Below, piece after piece: positions 8,303-16,666 of a stretch of DNA of 62,471 bases (position 1 is its first letter; every line of letters begins with the position of its first letter). The translations under genes and the position numbers were made by a program. This DNA is from Gaiellasilicea sp963794385 (GTDB lineage Bacteria; Actinomycetota; Thermoleophilia; Gaiellales; Gaiellaceae): positions 1 through 62,471 of the forward strand of contig CAWCDT010000017.1 of the NCBI GenBank assembly GCA_963794385.1. The letters are read 5' to 3'. The notes under the pieces were generated by a model. That model ran no database searches, was not told where the DNA came from, and was given only the letters and a program-made list of their open reading frames with translations.

Positions 8303-9640
8303 GTGCGTTTACACGCCGCCGTTGCAGCGCTCGCCGTGGCAGCGACCGCGAGCGCCGCCGCGCCGCCGACGGGCCGGCTCGACCCCGGGTTCGGCGGCGA
8401 CGGGCTCGTACTGCGCCGCCTGACGAACGGTCACGACGTCGGCCGCGGTGTGCTTCCGCTCGCGGACGGCTCCGTTGTCGTCGCGGCCGAGTCAGGTGGT
8501 CATCTCGAGGGGTTCGAAGGCCCGGACGCAGTGCTCCTGAAGCTGCGCCGGAACGGCGCTCCCGACGCGCGCTTCGGCCGTGGCGGCGTACTCCGCGTCA
8601 GCATCGGCCAGGGTGACGATGGTGTGTCCGGGACCGCACGGCTGCGGGACGGGTCGCTCCTCGTCGGCGGTGCGGCCGGCAACCTGAACGCCGACCAGTA
8701 CGGGAACGACGTCGCTGTTTTCGCCTTCAAGGCCCGCGCGAATGGGCGCCTCGACCTGCGCTTCGGGCGGCGCGGGATCGTCTCGCTCCGCGTGCCGACG
8801 CGGAACTTCATCCAGCCGGTGGCCGGAATCGCGGCCGACCCCGACGGCGCCGTCGTCGTCGCGGCGATGACCGAGGTGAAGCGGCTGACGCTGGTGCGGT
8901 TCGACTCGCGTGGCCGCGTCGACCGAAGCTTCGGCACGCGCGGCGTCGCCTACCACGACGTCCAGTATCCGTACGCCTTGACGCGGCAGCCGGACGGCCG
9001 CCTCGTCGTCGTCGGCATGACCGAGCGGCCGGACCGCGAGTGGCGCGAGTGGTTCGTACTTCGGCTGCGGGCGAACGGGACGCGCGACCCGAGCTTCGGC
9101 GGGGGCGACGGGCTCGTTGTGACCCCGTGGAGCAACTCGCCGGACGCCGCCTACGCGGTCGCCGTGGATGCGCACGGTCGCATCGTCGTCGCGGGGTACG
9201 CCGGCACATCGGACGGCAACTGCACGACCTTATGCGAGCCGCTCCGCCTCGTCCGCTACCTCCCCGACGGGCGCATCGACCGCTCGTTCGCGCACGCCGG
9301 CCGGGCCGAGCCGCGGATCGGGCTCGCGCACGACCGCCTCGCGCTCGGCCTCGAATCCGGAGGCGGGATCGTCGTCGCCGGCTCGGCTCACACTCCTGGG
9401 GCGAACGACCCCCAGCTCGCTGTGTGGCGGTTCGACAGCTCGGGCCGCGTCGACGGGTCGTTCGGCACCGGCGGCATGCTCGCCGTGAACGCCGCGTCGG
9501 GAAGTCCCAATCGTGACTACCTCTCGGCCGTCGCCGTGGCGCGCGACGGGGCCGTCGTCGCCACGGGCGGCGCGGCGAAGCCTCAGAAGGGCTTCGACAG
9601 CCCGATCACGTACGACGTCGCGGTGCTTCGCGCGCGCTAG
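8303..9640 (+). CDS. Secreted delta-60 repeat protein, 445 aa
   Basis: A signal peptide is visible (MRLHAAVAALAVAATASA), followed by a repeat protein with units centred on a SFGxGG-type motif: LDPGFGGDG, DARFGRGG, LRFGRRG, RSFGTRG, PSFGGGDG, RSFAHAG and GSFGTGG, seven copies about 55-65 residues apart. This is the delta-60 repeat pattern, expected to form a beta-propeller-like extracellular domain; its ligand is unknown. The GTG start lies 2 nt after the trpS stop, so it may be read from the trpS transcript although no functional link is obvious. Its 3' end overlaps the convergent rluB by 35 bp. Confidence 0.85.
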   Translation: MRLHAAVAALAVAATASAAAPPTGRLDPGFGGDGLVLRRLTNGHDVGRGVLPLADGSVVVAAESGGHLEGFEGPDAVLLKLRRNGAPDARFGRGGVLRVSIGQGDDGVSGTARLRDGSLLVGGAAGNLNADQYGNDVAVFAFKARANGRLDLRFGRRGIVSLRVPTRNFIQPVAGIAADPDGAVVVAAMTEVKRLTLVRFDSRGRVDRSFGTRGVAYHDVQYPYALTRQPDGRLVVVGMTERPDREWREWFVLRLRANGTRDPSFGGGDGLVVTPWSNSPDAAYAVAVDAHGRIVVAGYAGTSDGNCTTLCEPLRLVRYLPDGRIDRSFAHAGRAEPRIGLAHDRLALGLESGGGIVVAGSAHTPGANDPQLAVWRFDSSGRVDGSFGTGGMLAVNAASGSPNRDYLSAVAVARDGAVVATGGAAKPQKGFDSPITYDVAVLRAR

Positions 9641-10319
9641 CCTCGCGGAGCCGCTCGACCTCGCTCTCTGTGAGCTCCCGCCACTCCCCCGTCCCGAGGT
9701 CGTCCACGGCGAGCCCCGCATAGACACTGCGGTGCAGCCGCCGCACGCGGTGGCCGACCGCCTCGCACATGCGCCGCACCTGTCGGTTCCGACCCTCGTG
9801 GAGGACGAGCTCGAAGCGGGCTGCGCCGAGGCGACGCACCCGCGCGGGAGCCGTGAAGCCGTCCTCCAGCTCCACCCCGTCCGCGAGCCGTCGCAGCGCC
9901 TCGTCGGTGGGCTCGCGCCACGTCTCGACCTCGTACACCTTCTCCACCCCGTAGCGCGGGTGCGCCAGCCGGTGCGCGAGCGGGCCGTCGTTCGTGAGCA
10001 GGAGCGCACCGGTCGTCTCGACGTCGAGACGGCCGACCGGCACGACCCGCGACTCGTGCCGGACGAGCCCGACGACGGTCGGCCGGCCCTGCGGGTCGCT
10101 CGCCGTCGTGACGACGCCGGCCGGCTTGTTCAGGAGCACGTAGCCGAGCGCCTGCTGCTCGACCCTCTCTCCGTCCACCTCGACGACGTCGCGCGGCTCG
10201 ACGAACGTGTTCAGCTCGCCCGGCTCGCCGTTCACCCGCACCCGGCCGGCCTTGATCAGCTCGTCCGCCTTGCGGCGTGAGGCAACGCCCGCGCGGGCGA
10301 GGAATGCATTCAGACGCAT
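9606..10319 (-). CDS. rluB: 23S rRNA pseudouridine synthase, RluB/RsuA family, 237 aa
   Basis: Isomerises uridine in rRNA. An N-terminal S4 RNA-binding domain (MRLNAFLARAGVASRRKADELIKAGRVRVNG) is followed by the catalytic domain with GRLDVETTGALLLTNDG, where Asp of GRLD is the catalytic residue, then YEVETW and LHEGRNRQVRRMCEAVGH. The ATG at 10319 is chosen because upstream codons lack S4 features. Distinguishing RluB from other RsuA-family members needs a tree. In many actinobacteria it follows scpB; here a plus-strand aminopeptidase/GrpB pair separates them. Its last 35 bp overlap the delta-60 gene. Confidence 0.92.
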   Translation of the reverse strand: MRLNAFLARAGVASRRKADELIKAGRVRVNGEPGELNTFVEPRDVVEVDGERVEQQALGYVLLNKPAGVVTTASDPQGRPTVVGLVRHESRVVPVGRLDVETTGALLLTNDGPLAHRLAHPRYGVEKVYEVETWREPTDEALRRLADGVELEDGFTAPARVRRLGAARFELVLHEGRNRQVRRMCEAVGHRVRRLHRSVYAGLAVDDLGTGEWRELTESEVERLREASAREAPRRRT

Positions 10320-10338
10320 GCGGATAGTCTTGCGCGCG

Positions 10339-11542
10339 GTGCGCGACCGCTCCGCCGACCTCGACCGACTCGCCGAGCTGCTCGTCGGCTTCGGCGCCAA
10401 TCTCCAGCCCGGCCAGATCCTCGGCGTCACCGCCTATCTCGGCATGGAGGACGCCGCGCGCGCCGTCGCGCGCGCGGCGTACAGGCGTGGCGCGAAGTAC
10501 GTCGACGTCTTCTGGTGGGACCTGCTCGTCAAGCGCGCGCGCCTCGAGCTGGCGGCGGAGGACACGCTCGACTATGTCCCGCCCTGGATCGAGCAGCGGA
10601 TGGACTGGCTCTCCGACGAGCACGCGGCGCGAGTGTCACTGGCTGGAGCGAGCGCATCGGTCTTCGAGGGCCTCGACCCAGCGCGCACCGGTCGCGACCT
10701 GCTCCCCTACATCTCGGCCGTGCCCCGTGTCGTCAACGCGCGGACGACCAACTGGACGGCCGGTCCGTGCCCGAATCCGAGCTGGGCGCAGCGGGTGCAC
10801 CCGGAGCTCGAGCCGGCAGCGGCGCTCGACAAGCTCTGGGAAGAGATCGTCCACGTTCTCCGGCTCGACGGCGACGATCCGGTGCAAGCCTGGCAGGAGC
10901 GGATGGAGACGATCGTGGCGAGTGCGGCCCGGATGACCGAGCGCCGCTTCGACGCGCTTCACCTTCAGGGCCCCGGTACCGACCTGACGATCGGCTTGCT
11001 GCGGAGCTCCACCTGGCTCGGGGCGAAGTTCACGACCGCCGACGGCCTCACCCACTACCCGAACCTCCCGACCGAGGAGATCTTCACGACGCCCGACCCC
11101 GAGCGAGTCGACGGCCATGTCTCCGCGACGATGCCGCTCGAGCTCTACGGCTCGTACATGAACGGCATCCGGATCGAGTTCCAGGGAGGCCGCGCCGTCA
11201 ATGGCCGACGCCGACGAGGGCGCCGACGCGCTGCGCGCGACGCTCGCCAAGGACGACGGCGCCTCACGCCTCGGCGAGATCGCCCTCGTCGACAAGGAAG
11301 GCCGCATCGGCCCGCTCGGAACCGTGTTCTACACGACGCTGCTGGACGAGAACGCCGCGAGCCACATCGCGCTCGGGAACGCGTACACCTTCCCGGTCGA
11401 GGACGACGCCGAGCGCGAGCGCGTCAACAAGAGCGACATCCACGTCGACTTCATGATCGGCTCGAACGAGGTCGACGTGGACGGGATCACCCGCGACGGC
11501 GACCGCGTGCCGGTGCTGCGCGGCGGCGCGTGGCAGATCTAG
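10339..11542 (+). CDS. M29-family (thermophilic-type) aminopeptidase (one frameshift)
   Basis: Metal-dependent cytoplasmic aminopeptidase. The main part has RLAELLVGFGANLQPGQILGV, a typical M29 N-terminus, and GTDLTIGLL, with the conserved GLTHYPNLPTEEIFTTPD block; the C-terminal part continues with LGEIALVD, LGTVFYTTLLDENAASHIALGNAY, SDIHVDFMIGS and a final block rich in metal ligands (E, H, D). One extra G near 11203 splits the two; removing it gives about 400 residues, standard for the family. GTG 10339 is chosen (TAGTCT box 8 nt upstream), but ATG 10318, which shares its bases with the divergent rluB start, is possible. Confidence 0.88.
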
Positions 11543-12033
11543 TCCGGATCGCCGCGTACGACGCCGCATGGCCCGAGCTCTTCGAAGCCGAGCGCGAGTT
11601 GCTCGAGCCAGTGCTCGCACCCTGGCTCGCCGGCGGCTTCCACCACGTCGGGAGCACGAGCGTCCCCGGCCTCGCTGCGAAGCCCGTGATCGACATCCTC
11701 GGCGAAGTGCGCAGCCTCGAGGAAAGCCGCGCCGCGATCGAGCCGTTGCAGGCGCTCTCGTACTGGTGGGCGCCGTATCAGCAGGAGCACATGAACTGGT
11801 TCTGCAAGCCGTCGCCGGAGCACCGTACGCACCACCTGCACCTCGTCGTTCCCGGCTCGCAGGCCTGGTGCGAGGAGCTCGCGTTCCGAGACACGCTTCG
11901 CGCCGAGCCGGACACGGCGCGCGCCTACGAGGAGTTGAAACGGCGGTTGGCCGACGAGCACAAGCACGACCGAGAGGCCTACACCGTCGCGAAGAGCGAG
12001 TTCATCGAGGGCGTGCTCGCTCGCAAGATCTAG
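11530..12033 (+). CDS. GrpB family (UPF0157) protein, 167 aa
   Basis: Recognised by the nucleotidyltransferase-fold family pattern: VRIAAYDAAWPELFEAERELL, HHVGSTSVPGLAAKPVIDILGEV, and HHLHLVVPGSQAWCEELAFRDTLR near the end. GSTSVPGLAAKPVIDI is the family hallmark. Biochemical role is unknown; members are often fused or adjacent to CoaE (dephospho-CoA kinase), which is not seen here. GTG 11530 overlaps the aminopeptidase stop by 13 bp, so the two are probably co-translated. Confidence 0.85.
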   Translation: MADLVRIAAYDAAWPELFEAERELLEPVLAPWLAGGFHHVGSTSVPGLAAKPVIDILGEVRSLEESRAAIEPLQALSYWWAPYQQEHMNWFCKPSPEHRTHHLHLVVPGSQAWCEELAFRDTLRAEPDTARAYEELKRRLADEHKHDREAYTVAKSEFIEGVLARKI

Positions 12034-12205
12034 GCGGTCTTCGCCGACGGCGAGACGACCTAGCGGTTCGTGGCGCGCCGCTCGCGGTGCGTAGGCCGGT
12101 GGAACAGTACGGAGGTACGGGCCGCCGGCTGGAGCGCCGCGAGCGGCGCGAGGCTGCGGCGGAGGCCGGCTCCGCCGGCCGGGAGCCGCAGCCGGCCACG
12201 AGCCG
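12034..12205. other. Convergent spacer with two hairpins and a copied scpB tail
   Basis: No gene is seen between the ends of grpB-like and scpB. Two perfect GC stems occur: GCGCCGC-GA-GCGGCGC (12134-12149) and GGCCGGC-TCC-GCCGGCC (12164-12180); the second may end transcription from both sides though it lacks T-runs. A 23-24 bp sequence at 12030-12053 (CTAGGCGGTCTT, GCCGACGGCGA) repeats at 12206-12228, the end of scpB, differing by one inserted C, which looks like a small duplication. Confidence 0.6.
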
Positions 12206-12808
12206 CTAGGCGGTCTTGCCGACGGCGACCGTCTGAAGCCGCTCGCGGATCTCCTCGGCCGAGCCTCCCAGGTCGTCCAGCCGCGGCAACGCTGCAGCGC
12301 TCTCCAGCCCGAACACGCGCTCGAAAAGCGCGGTCGTCCGGTAGCGGACCGCGCCGCCGGGGGAATCGTCGCGACCGGCCTCGGCGATCAGGCCGCGCTC
12401 GAGCAGACCCGCGACGGCTGAGTCGGCAGCGACGCCGCGAATGCGGGCGATCTCAGGCCGGCTGCACGGCCCGAGGTACGCAACGATCGCAAGCGTCTCG
12501 AGCGCCGCCTGCGTGAGGCCGCGGTCGACTGGGCGCTCGAACAGGCGCTCGCACGCGGGTGCGGCATCGCGCGACGCGCGGAACGCGTACCCGCCCGCGA
12601 CCTGCTCGAGCACGATCCCGCTCCGGCCTTCGCGATAGCGCTCCGAGAGCAACCCCAGCGCCAGCTCGACGCGGCCGGCGTCGTCGTCCGCGGCCTCGGC
12701 CAGCTCGTCGGCCGAGAGCGGTGCGGAGGCGACGACGAGCAGCGCCTCGAGCGTGCGGGCGAGCTGATCGAGCGGGTTCGCGGTGATCAGGCGGAGCGGA
12801 CGATCCAT
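12206..12808 (-). CDS. scpB: Segregation and condensation protein B, 200 aa
   Basis: Winged-helix subunit that with ScpA joins SMC for chromosome compaction. Family blocks are LEALLVVASAPLSADELAEA at the N-terminus, GGYAFRAS, LTQAALETLAIVAYLGPCSRPEIARIRG (second winged helix) and GLIAEAGRDDSPGGAVRYRTTALFERVFGLES split over the end. Length is typical. Its ATG at 12808 lies inside the end of scpA once the scpA frameshift is corrected (overlap of about 22 bp), which fits coupled translation of the two partners. Confidence 0.93.
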   Translation of the reverse strand: MDRPLRLITANPLDQLARTLEALLVVASAPLSADELAEAADDDAGRVELALGLLSERYREGRSGIVLEQVAGGYAFRASRDAAPACERLFERPVDRGLTQAALETLAIVAYLGPCSRPEIARIRGVAADSAVAGLLERGLIAEAGRDDSPGGAVRYRTTALFERVFGLESAAALPRLDDLGGSAEEIRERLQTVAVGKTA

Positions 12809-13540
12809 TCGCTTCCCCTTTCGCTGTGTGACCGGGAAACCCTTATCGGACTGAAGGGCGCTGCCTGCTCGAGCGAGACCTCGCCCGTCTTTCGCAGCTC
12901 GAGCAGCGCCAGGAACGCCACGGCCTGGTCGACGCGCGAGAGCTCACCGACCTCGGCGTCGAAGTCGAAGCGGCGCCGGCGGCGCGAGCACGGCGCGAAA
13001 GCGCTCGAGGAACTGCGAGACGGGCGGGAAGCGGAGCGACATGTGCGCGAGCGACACCTGCGGCGGCGGCTCGGCGAGCAACCGCAGCGCGGCTGCGAGC
13101 TGCGCCGGGTCCTGGGGCGCGAGCCTGCGCTCGGGACGGGGCACGAGCGGCGCGGGACCGGTGCGGAAGTAGCGGTCGCGCTCGCCCGCCAGCCGATCCG
13201 CGAGCCACGCAGCCGCCTCCTTCATCCGCCGGTACTCGGCGAGTCGGCGAGCGAGCTCCTCCGCAGCCTCCTCGGGCTCCAGCTCGGCGAGCTCGGCCTC
13301 CTCGTCGGGGAAGAGCGCACGCGCCTTGAGCTCCAGGAGGGCTGCGATCAGGACCAGGAACTCCCCGCACGCCTCGAGGTCGAGCTCCTCACGCTCCGCG
13401 AGCCTGTCGACGAACGCGACCACGATCGCGGCCATGTCGACCTCGGCCGGCTCGAGCTCCTCCCGCAGGAGCAGGGTCAGGAGCAGGTCGAAGGGGCCCT
13501 CGAACGCGTCGAGGTCCAGCTCGAGCTCGCGCACCAGCAT
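12787..13540 (-). CDS. scpA: Segregation and condensation protein A (one frameshift)
   Basis: Kleisin partner of SMC and ScpB. The N-terminal part has LDAFEGPFDLLLTLLLREELEPAEVDMA, EFLVLIAALLELKARALFPDEE and the long acidic linker; after LERFRAVLA the frame breaks. One extra C at about 12979-12986 accounts for this: corrected, the sequence continues RRRRFDFDAEVGELSRVDQA, VAFLALLELRKTGEVSLEQ and PFSPIRV, the expected C-terminal winged helix, and ends at TGA 12787-12789 inside scpB. Corrected length is about 250 residues. It begins 12 bp after the lgt stop, so lgt-scpA-scpB are likely one transcript. Confidence 0.9.
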
Positions 13541-13552
13541 CGCGAGCCGAGG

Positions 13553-14440
13553 CTAGCTGCGAGGTCGGACGCGGCCGCGCGGAACGGCCATAGTCGGTGG
13601 CGGCTCTGCCTTCGGCTCCCGGCGCGAACGCCTGCGCCGGCCGCGGAAGAGCTGCCACCAGACGAAGAACGCGACCGAGGCGACGAACAGGATCGCGGAC
13701 ACCCACGCGTTCACGCGCAGGCCGGCGATCTCCTCGGACGGGTCGATCCGGAGCGTCTCGAGATAGAAGCGGAAGCCGGTGTAGATGGCGACGTAGAGCG
13801 CGAAGAGCGCGGGTGGTTTAAACGTGTAGCGGCGGTCCAGCAGGATCAGCAGGCCGGCGGCGGCGAGGCACCAGAGCCCCTCGTAGAGGAACGTCGGGTG
13901 GAAGGTCTCGTTGAAGAGGTAGTCGTCGGGTCGGCGCGCGGGGTCGATCTCGAGCCCCCAAGGGCGGCCGGTCGGCTCGCCGAAGAGCTCCTGGTTCCAC
14001 CAGTTGCCGACGCGGCCGATCGCCTGCGCGACCAGCAGTCCGGGCGCGGCGGCGTCGAGGAGTGCCGTCACGCTCGCGCCTGCCCGCTTCGCGACGATGC
14101 CGCCCACCAGCACTCCGCCGGCGATCCCGCCCCAGATGCCGAGACCGCCCTCCCACACCGCAATCGGTCCCCACCACTCGTCCGGCACCTGGTCCCAGCT
14201 CGTCGCCAGGTGGTAGAGCCGCGCGCCGACGATGCCGCCGCCGACGCCCCAGACCGCGACGCGGAAGATCAGATCCCAGTCGCCGCCGCGCGCGACCCAC
14301 CGCCGCCCGGTGATGAAGATGCACGCGGCGATGCCGAGCAGCAGCATCAGGCCGTACATGTGGATCGTCACCGGCCCGAGCTCGAGCGTGCCGGAAGACG
14401 GGGAGGGGATCGACGCGAGGAAGGTCAAGGCAGAGCGCAT
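13553..14440 (-). CDS. lgt: Prolipoprotein diacylglyceryl transferase, 295 aa
   Basis: Membrane enzyme that transfers diacylglycerol to the lipobox cysteine of prelipoproteins. About seven hydrophobic segments are visible (for example LMLLLGIAACIFITG, LWCLAAAGLLILL, VSAILFVASVAFFVWW). The Lgt signature GRVGNWWNQELFGEPTG follows the first half, with HPTFLYEGLW after it. The basic Arg-rich tail (RGRRRRSRREPK) is longer than usual. The ATG at 14440 opens with a typical MRSALTFLASIPSPSSG. Gene intact and upstream of scpA. Confidence 0.95.
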   Translation of the reverse strand: MRSALTFLASIPSPSSGTLELGPVTIHMYGLMLLLGIAACIFITGRRWVARGGDWDLIFRVAVWGVGGGIVGARLYHLATSWDQVPDEWWGPIAVWEGGLGIWGGIAGGVLVGGIVAKRAGASVTALLDAAAPGLLVAQAIGRVGNWWNQELFGEPTGRPWGLEIDPARRPDDYLFNETFHPTFLYEGLWCLAAAGLLILLDRRYTFKPPALFALYVAIYTGFRFYLETLRIDPSEEIAGLRVNAWVSAILFVASVAFFVWWQLFRGRRRRSRREPKAEPPPTMAVPRGRVRPRS

Positions 14441-14467
14441 TCTGCCCGCGCCGGACGACGGACGGCG

Positions 14468-14668
14468 CTAGAGCAGGATCTGGAGCGCCAGCGCGGGAGA
14501 ACAGCCGTTGCGCAGCAGGTCGATCGCGTGGTGCAGGTCGATGTCGCCGCGGCTCGCCAGCAGGGCGGCGTCCGACGCCTCGTACCCCGCGCGCTCGAGC
14601 TCGCCGGCGCGCCAGCGCTCGATCTTCTCTCGCTCGGTGTCTTTGGTGGTCAGCTCTGCCGCAGCCAT
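14468..14668 (-). CDS. Small conserved-looking hypothetical protein, 66 aa
   Basis: I do not recognise it. It is soluble, charged at the N-terminus (TTKDTEREKIERWRAGELERAG) and has a helical C-terminal half (ASDAALLASRGDIDLHHAIDLLRNGCSPALALQILL). A good ribosome site (CCGGAGGA) lies before the ATG at 14668. It ends 27 bp before lgt on the same strand. Codon use matches its neighbours and it is longer than chance frames that lack a ribosome site, so I consider it real. Confidence 0.65.
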   Translation of the reverse strand: MAAAELTTKDTEREKIERWRAGELERAGYEASDAALLASRGDIDLHHAIDLLRNGCSPALALQILL

Positions 14669-14797
14669 CGTGTCCTCCGGTGGTGGGTGTGTACCGGTAC
14701 TTCGTCAGGTGGACAGGGAAGGTTGTCCCCCTGAAAGGTGATTGCGGTGAAGCTTCGGTAAGCGTTCTGAAAGGAGGACGTTGCGCCGAGGTTTCGG

Positions 14798-14956
14798 CTA
14801 CCGGCCGAGCCTCGTCCGCCGGCGAATTCCCAAGCGCCTTTGCACCGCGCGATCTTCTTCGCCGTCCTTGCGGGCCGCCCAGACGAAGACGACTCCGACG
14901 AAAGCGGCGCTGAGGAGCGAGATGGCGAGCAACAGGATCCCGGCCGCGAGCTCCAT
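14798..14956 (-). CDS. Small single-pass membrane protein, 52 aa
   Basis: A short frame in a stretch otherwise lacking genes (14669-15036) encodes MELAAGILLLAISLLSAAFV, GVVFVWAARKDGEEDRAVQ and a basic tail RRLGIRRRTRLGR ending at TAG 14798-14800. One clear transmembrane helix followed by an Arg-rich cytoplasmic tail fits a small membrane subunit; in outline it resembles CcoS-type oxidase assembly peptides, but no oxidase genes are nearby, so no function is assigned. The rest of the interval shows nothing recognisable. Confidence 0.45.
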   Translation of the reverse strand: MELAAGILLLAISLLSAAFVGVVFVWAARKDGEEDRAVQRRLGIRRRTRLGR

Positions 14957-15036
14957 GACCGCGTGGTTACCCGGTTCAGTGGAGAGTGCAACGCCGTCGA
15001 GCCCGGGCCTGCGAGGGCCCGGGCTCGAAGAGGCGG

Positions 15037-15423
15037 TCAGACGGCCGCGATGACGACCGGCTTAAAGGAGTGCACCCGCGCGCAGTCGGCCAAGGGGAAG
15101 CCGTCGTAGACGCCGAGCGTGTACCGACCTGCACGTGGGAAGACGACTCGCGCCCGGTAGGAGCCGACGCGTGCGGTCGGCTTGGCCTGGAAGCGGACGA
15201 GCCTGCCCGCGGCATTGCGGATCCGCACCTCCGGCCTGGCGTCGGCCATCGGCGTCCGGCCATGCTGGAGGACACGGATCGTGACGATCCACGGCTGCCC
15301 GGCGGCGAGCCCCGGCTTCGGCGTCGAGCTGAGACCGACCGTGGCCATGCAGCCGGCCTGCGCGGCGGCGCTGAGCGCAAGCGCCGCGATTGCGGTGGCG
15401 ACGAACGTGAAGAGCTTCTTCAT
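15037..15423 (-). CDS. Secreted YtkA-like beta-sandwich protein, 128 aa
   Basis: Signal peptide MKKLFTFVATAIAALALSAAAQAG, then a single beta-sandwich domain: ATVGLSSTPKPGLAAGQPWIV, VLQHGRTPMADARPEVRI, GSYRARVVFPRAGRYTLGVYD, and HSFKPVVIAAV at the end. It is a paralog of the next gene upstream, sharing VLQHGRTP and the RA(N/R)VVFP(S/R)AG motif but lacking that protein's membrane anchor, so it should be released. Its ATG overlaps the upstream stop (ATGA), so the pair is a two-gene operon born from tandem duplication. Ligand unknown; related domains occur in copper and nitrogen-oxide proteins. Confidence 0.7.
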   Translation of the reverse strand: MKKLFTFVATAIAALALSAAAQAGCMATVGLSSTPKPGLAAGQPWIVTIRVLQHGRTPMADARPEVRIRNAAGRLVRFQAKPTARVGSYRARVVFPRAGRYTLGVYDGFPLADCARVHSFKPVVIAAV

Positions 15424-15914
15424 GCGGCCTTCCTCAGGTCGGTGATGGGCGCGGGCTCGGGGCGGCGGCGGCGGTACGCAATCGTCCCACCCGCGACAGC
15501 GAGCGAGAGGGCGAGCGCGGCGACGAGACCGAGCGGCGCGTACGGGAACGCGTCCCCCGGAGCGCCGATCTCGACCGGCTTGAACGTGTGCGTCCGGCTG
15601 AAGTCGTCCCAGACCTGGTACGACCACGTGCCGGCGCTCGGGAAGACGACGTTGGCGCGGTAGACGCCCGGCTTCCCGGTCGGCGTGCCCGTGAACGAGC
15701 GCGTCTCACCGCCGTCGTTCCTGATCGTGAGCACAGGAGCGATTCCGGTGAGCGGCGTGCGCCCGTGCTGGAGCACGGTCATGTCGACGGCCCACGTCTT
15801 GCCCGGGGGCGTGCCGGTCGGGAGCGAGCTGAGGCCCACGGTCGCCCAGCCGCCGGCACTCGCGGCCGGAACGGCAACTGCGGCGACGGCGAGCACGAGC
15901 AGGAGCTTCTTCAT
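15420..15914 (-). CDS. Secreted, C-terminally anchored YtkA-like protein, 164 aa
   Basis: Signal peptide MKKLLLVLAVAAVAVPAASAG, the same beta-sandwich as its neighbour (GWATVGLSSLPTGTPPGKTW, VLQHGRTPLTGIAPVLTI, GVYRANVVFPSAGTWSYQVWDD, HTFKPVEIG), then a transmembrane helix (LGLVAALALSLAVAGGTIA) and a basic tail YRRRRPEP. The domain should therefore face outside, anchored at its C-terminus. I chose ATG 15914 with the ribosome site GGAGGT upstream rather than an in-frame start at 15938. First gene of the pair. Confidence 0.7.
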   Translation of the reverse strand: MKKLLLVLAVAAVAVPAASAGGWATVGLSSLPTGTPPGKTWAVDMTVLQHGRTPLTGIAPVLTIRNDGGETRSFTGTPTGKPGVYRANVVFPSAGTWSYQVWDDFSRTHTFKPVEIGAPGDAFPYAPLGLVAALALSLAVAGGTIAYRRRRPEPAPITDLRKAA

Positions 15915-15970
15915 GCGGACCTCCGGATCGGGTGACACCCCTGATACACCGCCCGGAGCGAAATGGGTCC

Positions 15971-16666
15971 CTACTCGATCGATTCCGCCAGCTCGAGCGC
16001 CTCGTCACGCGTCAGGTCGCCCTCGAGCCGGTACAGAAGGGGGCCGTCGTTCCACAGGAGCACCGTGCCGGCGAGGAACGTCGGCTCGTCCTGCACCGTG
16101 AAGTCCTCGCCGAGGAACATCACGAAGTGGTCGTCGCCGGAGACGAAGAGGCCACGCTCGCCGTCGACCGCGACCTCCTCGACGCGCGTCCCACTCGCGC
16201 CGACCTTCTTCACGAAGCCGTCGTACACCGCACCGCGTAGCTGCGAGAGCACGAGTCGCGGCCGGTCGACCGGGCCGTAGACGAGCGATGCCATCGTGTT
16301 CCCGCGGACGAAGACCGCATCAGGCGGGCCGAGGTCCGCGAGCTCGAACCCGACCCGCCGCTCCGCCTCGGCGCGGCTGACGCGCTCGCCGAAGTCGGGT
16401 GCCTGCACCTCGACCTCCGGCAGCGTCTCCACGAGCTCCACCGTCGCACCTTTCAGCTGGAAGAGCTCGAGGAAGGCGCTGCGCGCCCCGGGCGAGAGCG
16501 CGAGAACGGCACCGAACACGGCCAGGAGGACCGCGAGGCCGATCGCGAGCGGGCGCAGCCACGGACGGCGCGCGGGCCGACGCTCGAAGTCGAGCTCGAA
16601 GCTCGGCGTCTCCGGCCAGTCGATCTCGCCTCGCAGCGCGCCGAGGCGAAGCTCGAGCTCGCTCAT
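15971..16666 (-). CDS. Single-pass membrane protein, probable anti-sigma partner, 231 aa
   Basis: A cytoplasmic N-terminal ~50 residues (MSELELRLGALRGEIDWPETPSF), one transmembrane helix (LRPLAIGLAVLLAVFGAVLALS) and an extracellular domain of about 160 residues with a pattern of beta strands (VEVQAPDFGERVSRAEAERRVGFEL, HFVMFLGEDF). The ATG overlaps the ECF sigma stop (ATGA). Position and topology are those of a sigma-regulating membrane protein, but no zinc-finger anti-sigma motif (HxxxCxxC) is present, so the role is inference from context. Confidence 0.65.
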   Translation of the reverse strand: MSELELRLGALRGEIDWPETPSFELDFERRPARRPWLRPLAIGLAVLLAVFGAVLALSPGARSAFLELFQLKGATVELVETLPEVEVQAPDFGERVSRAEAERRVGFELADLGPPDAVFVRGNTMASLVYGPVDRPRLVLSQLRGAVYDGFVKKVGASGTRVEEVAVDGERGLFVSGDDHFVMFLGEDFTVQDEPTFLAGTVLLWNDGPLLYRLEGDLTRDEALELAESIE

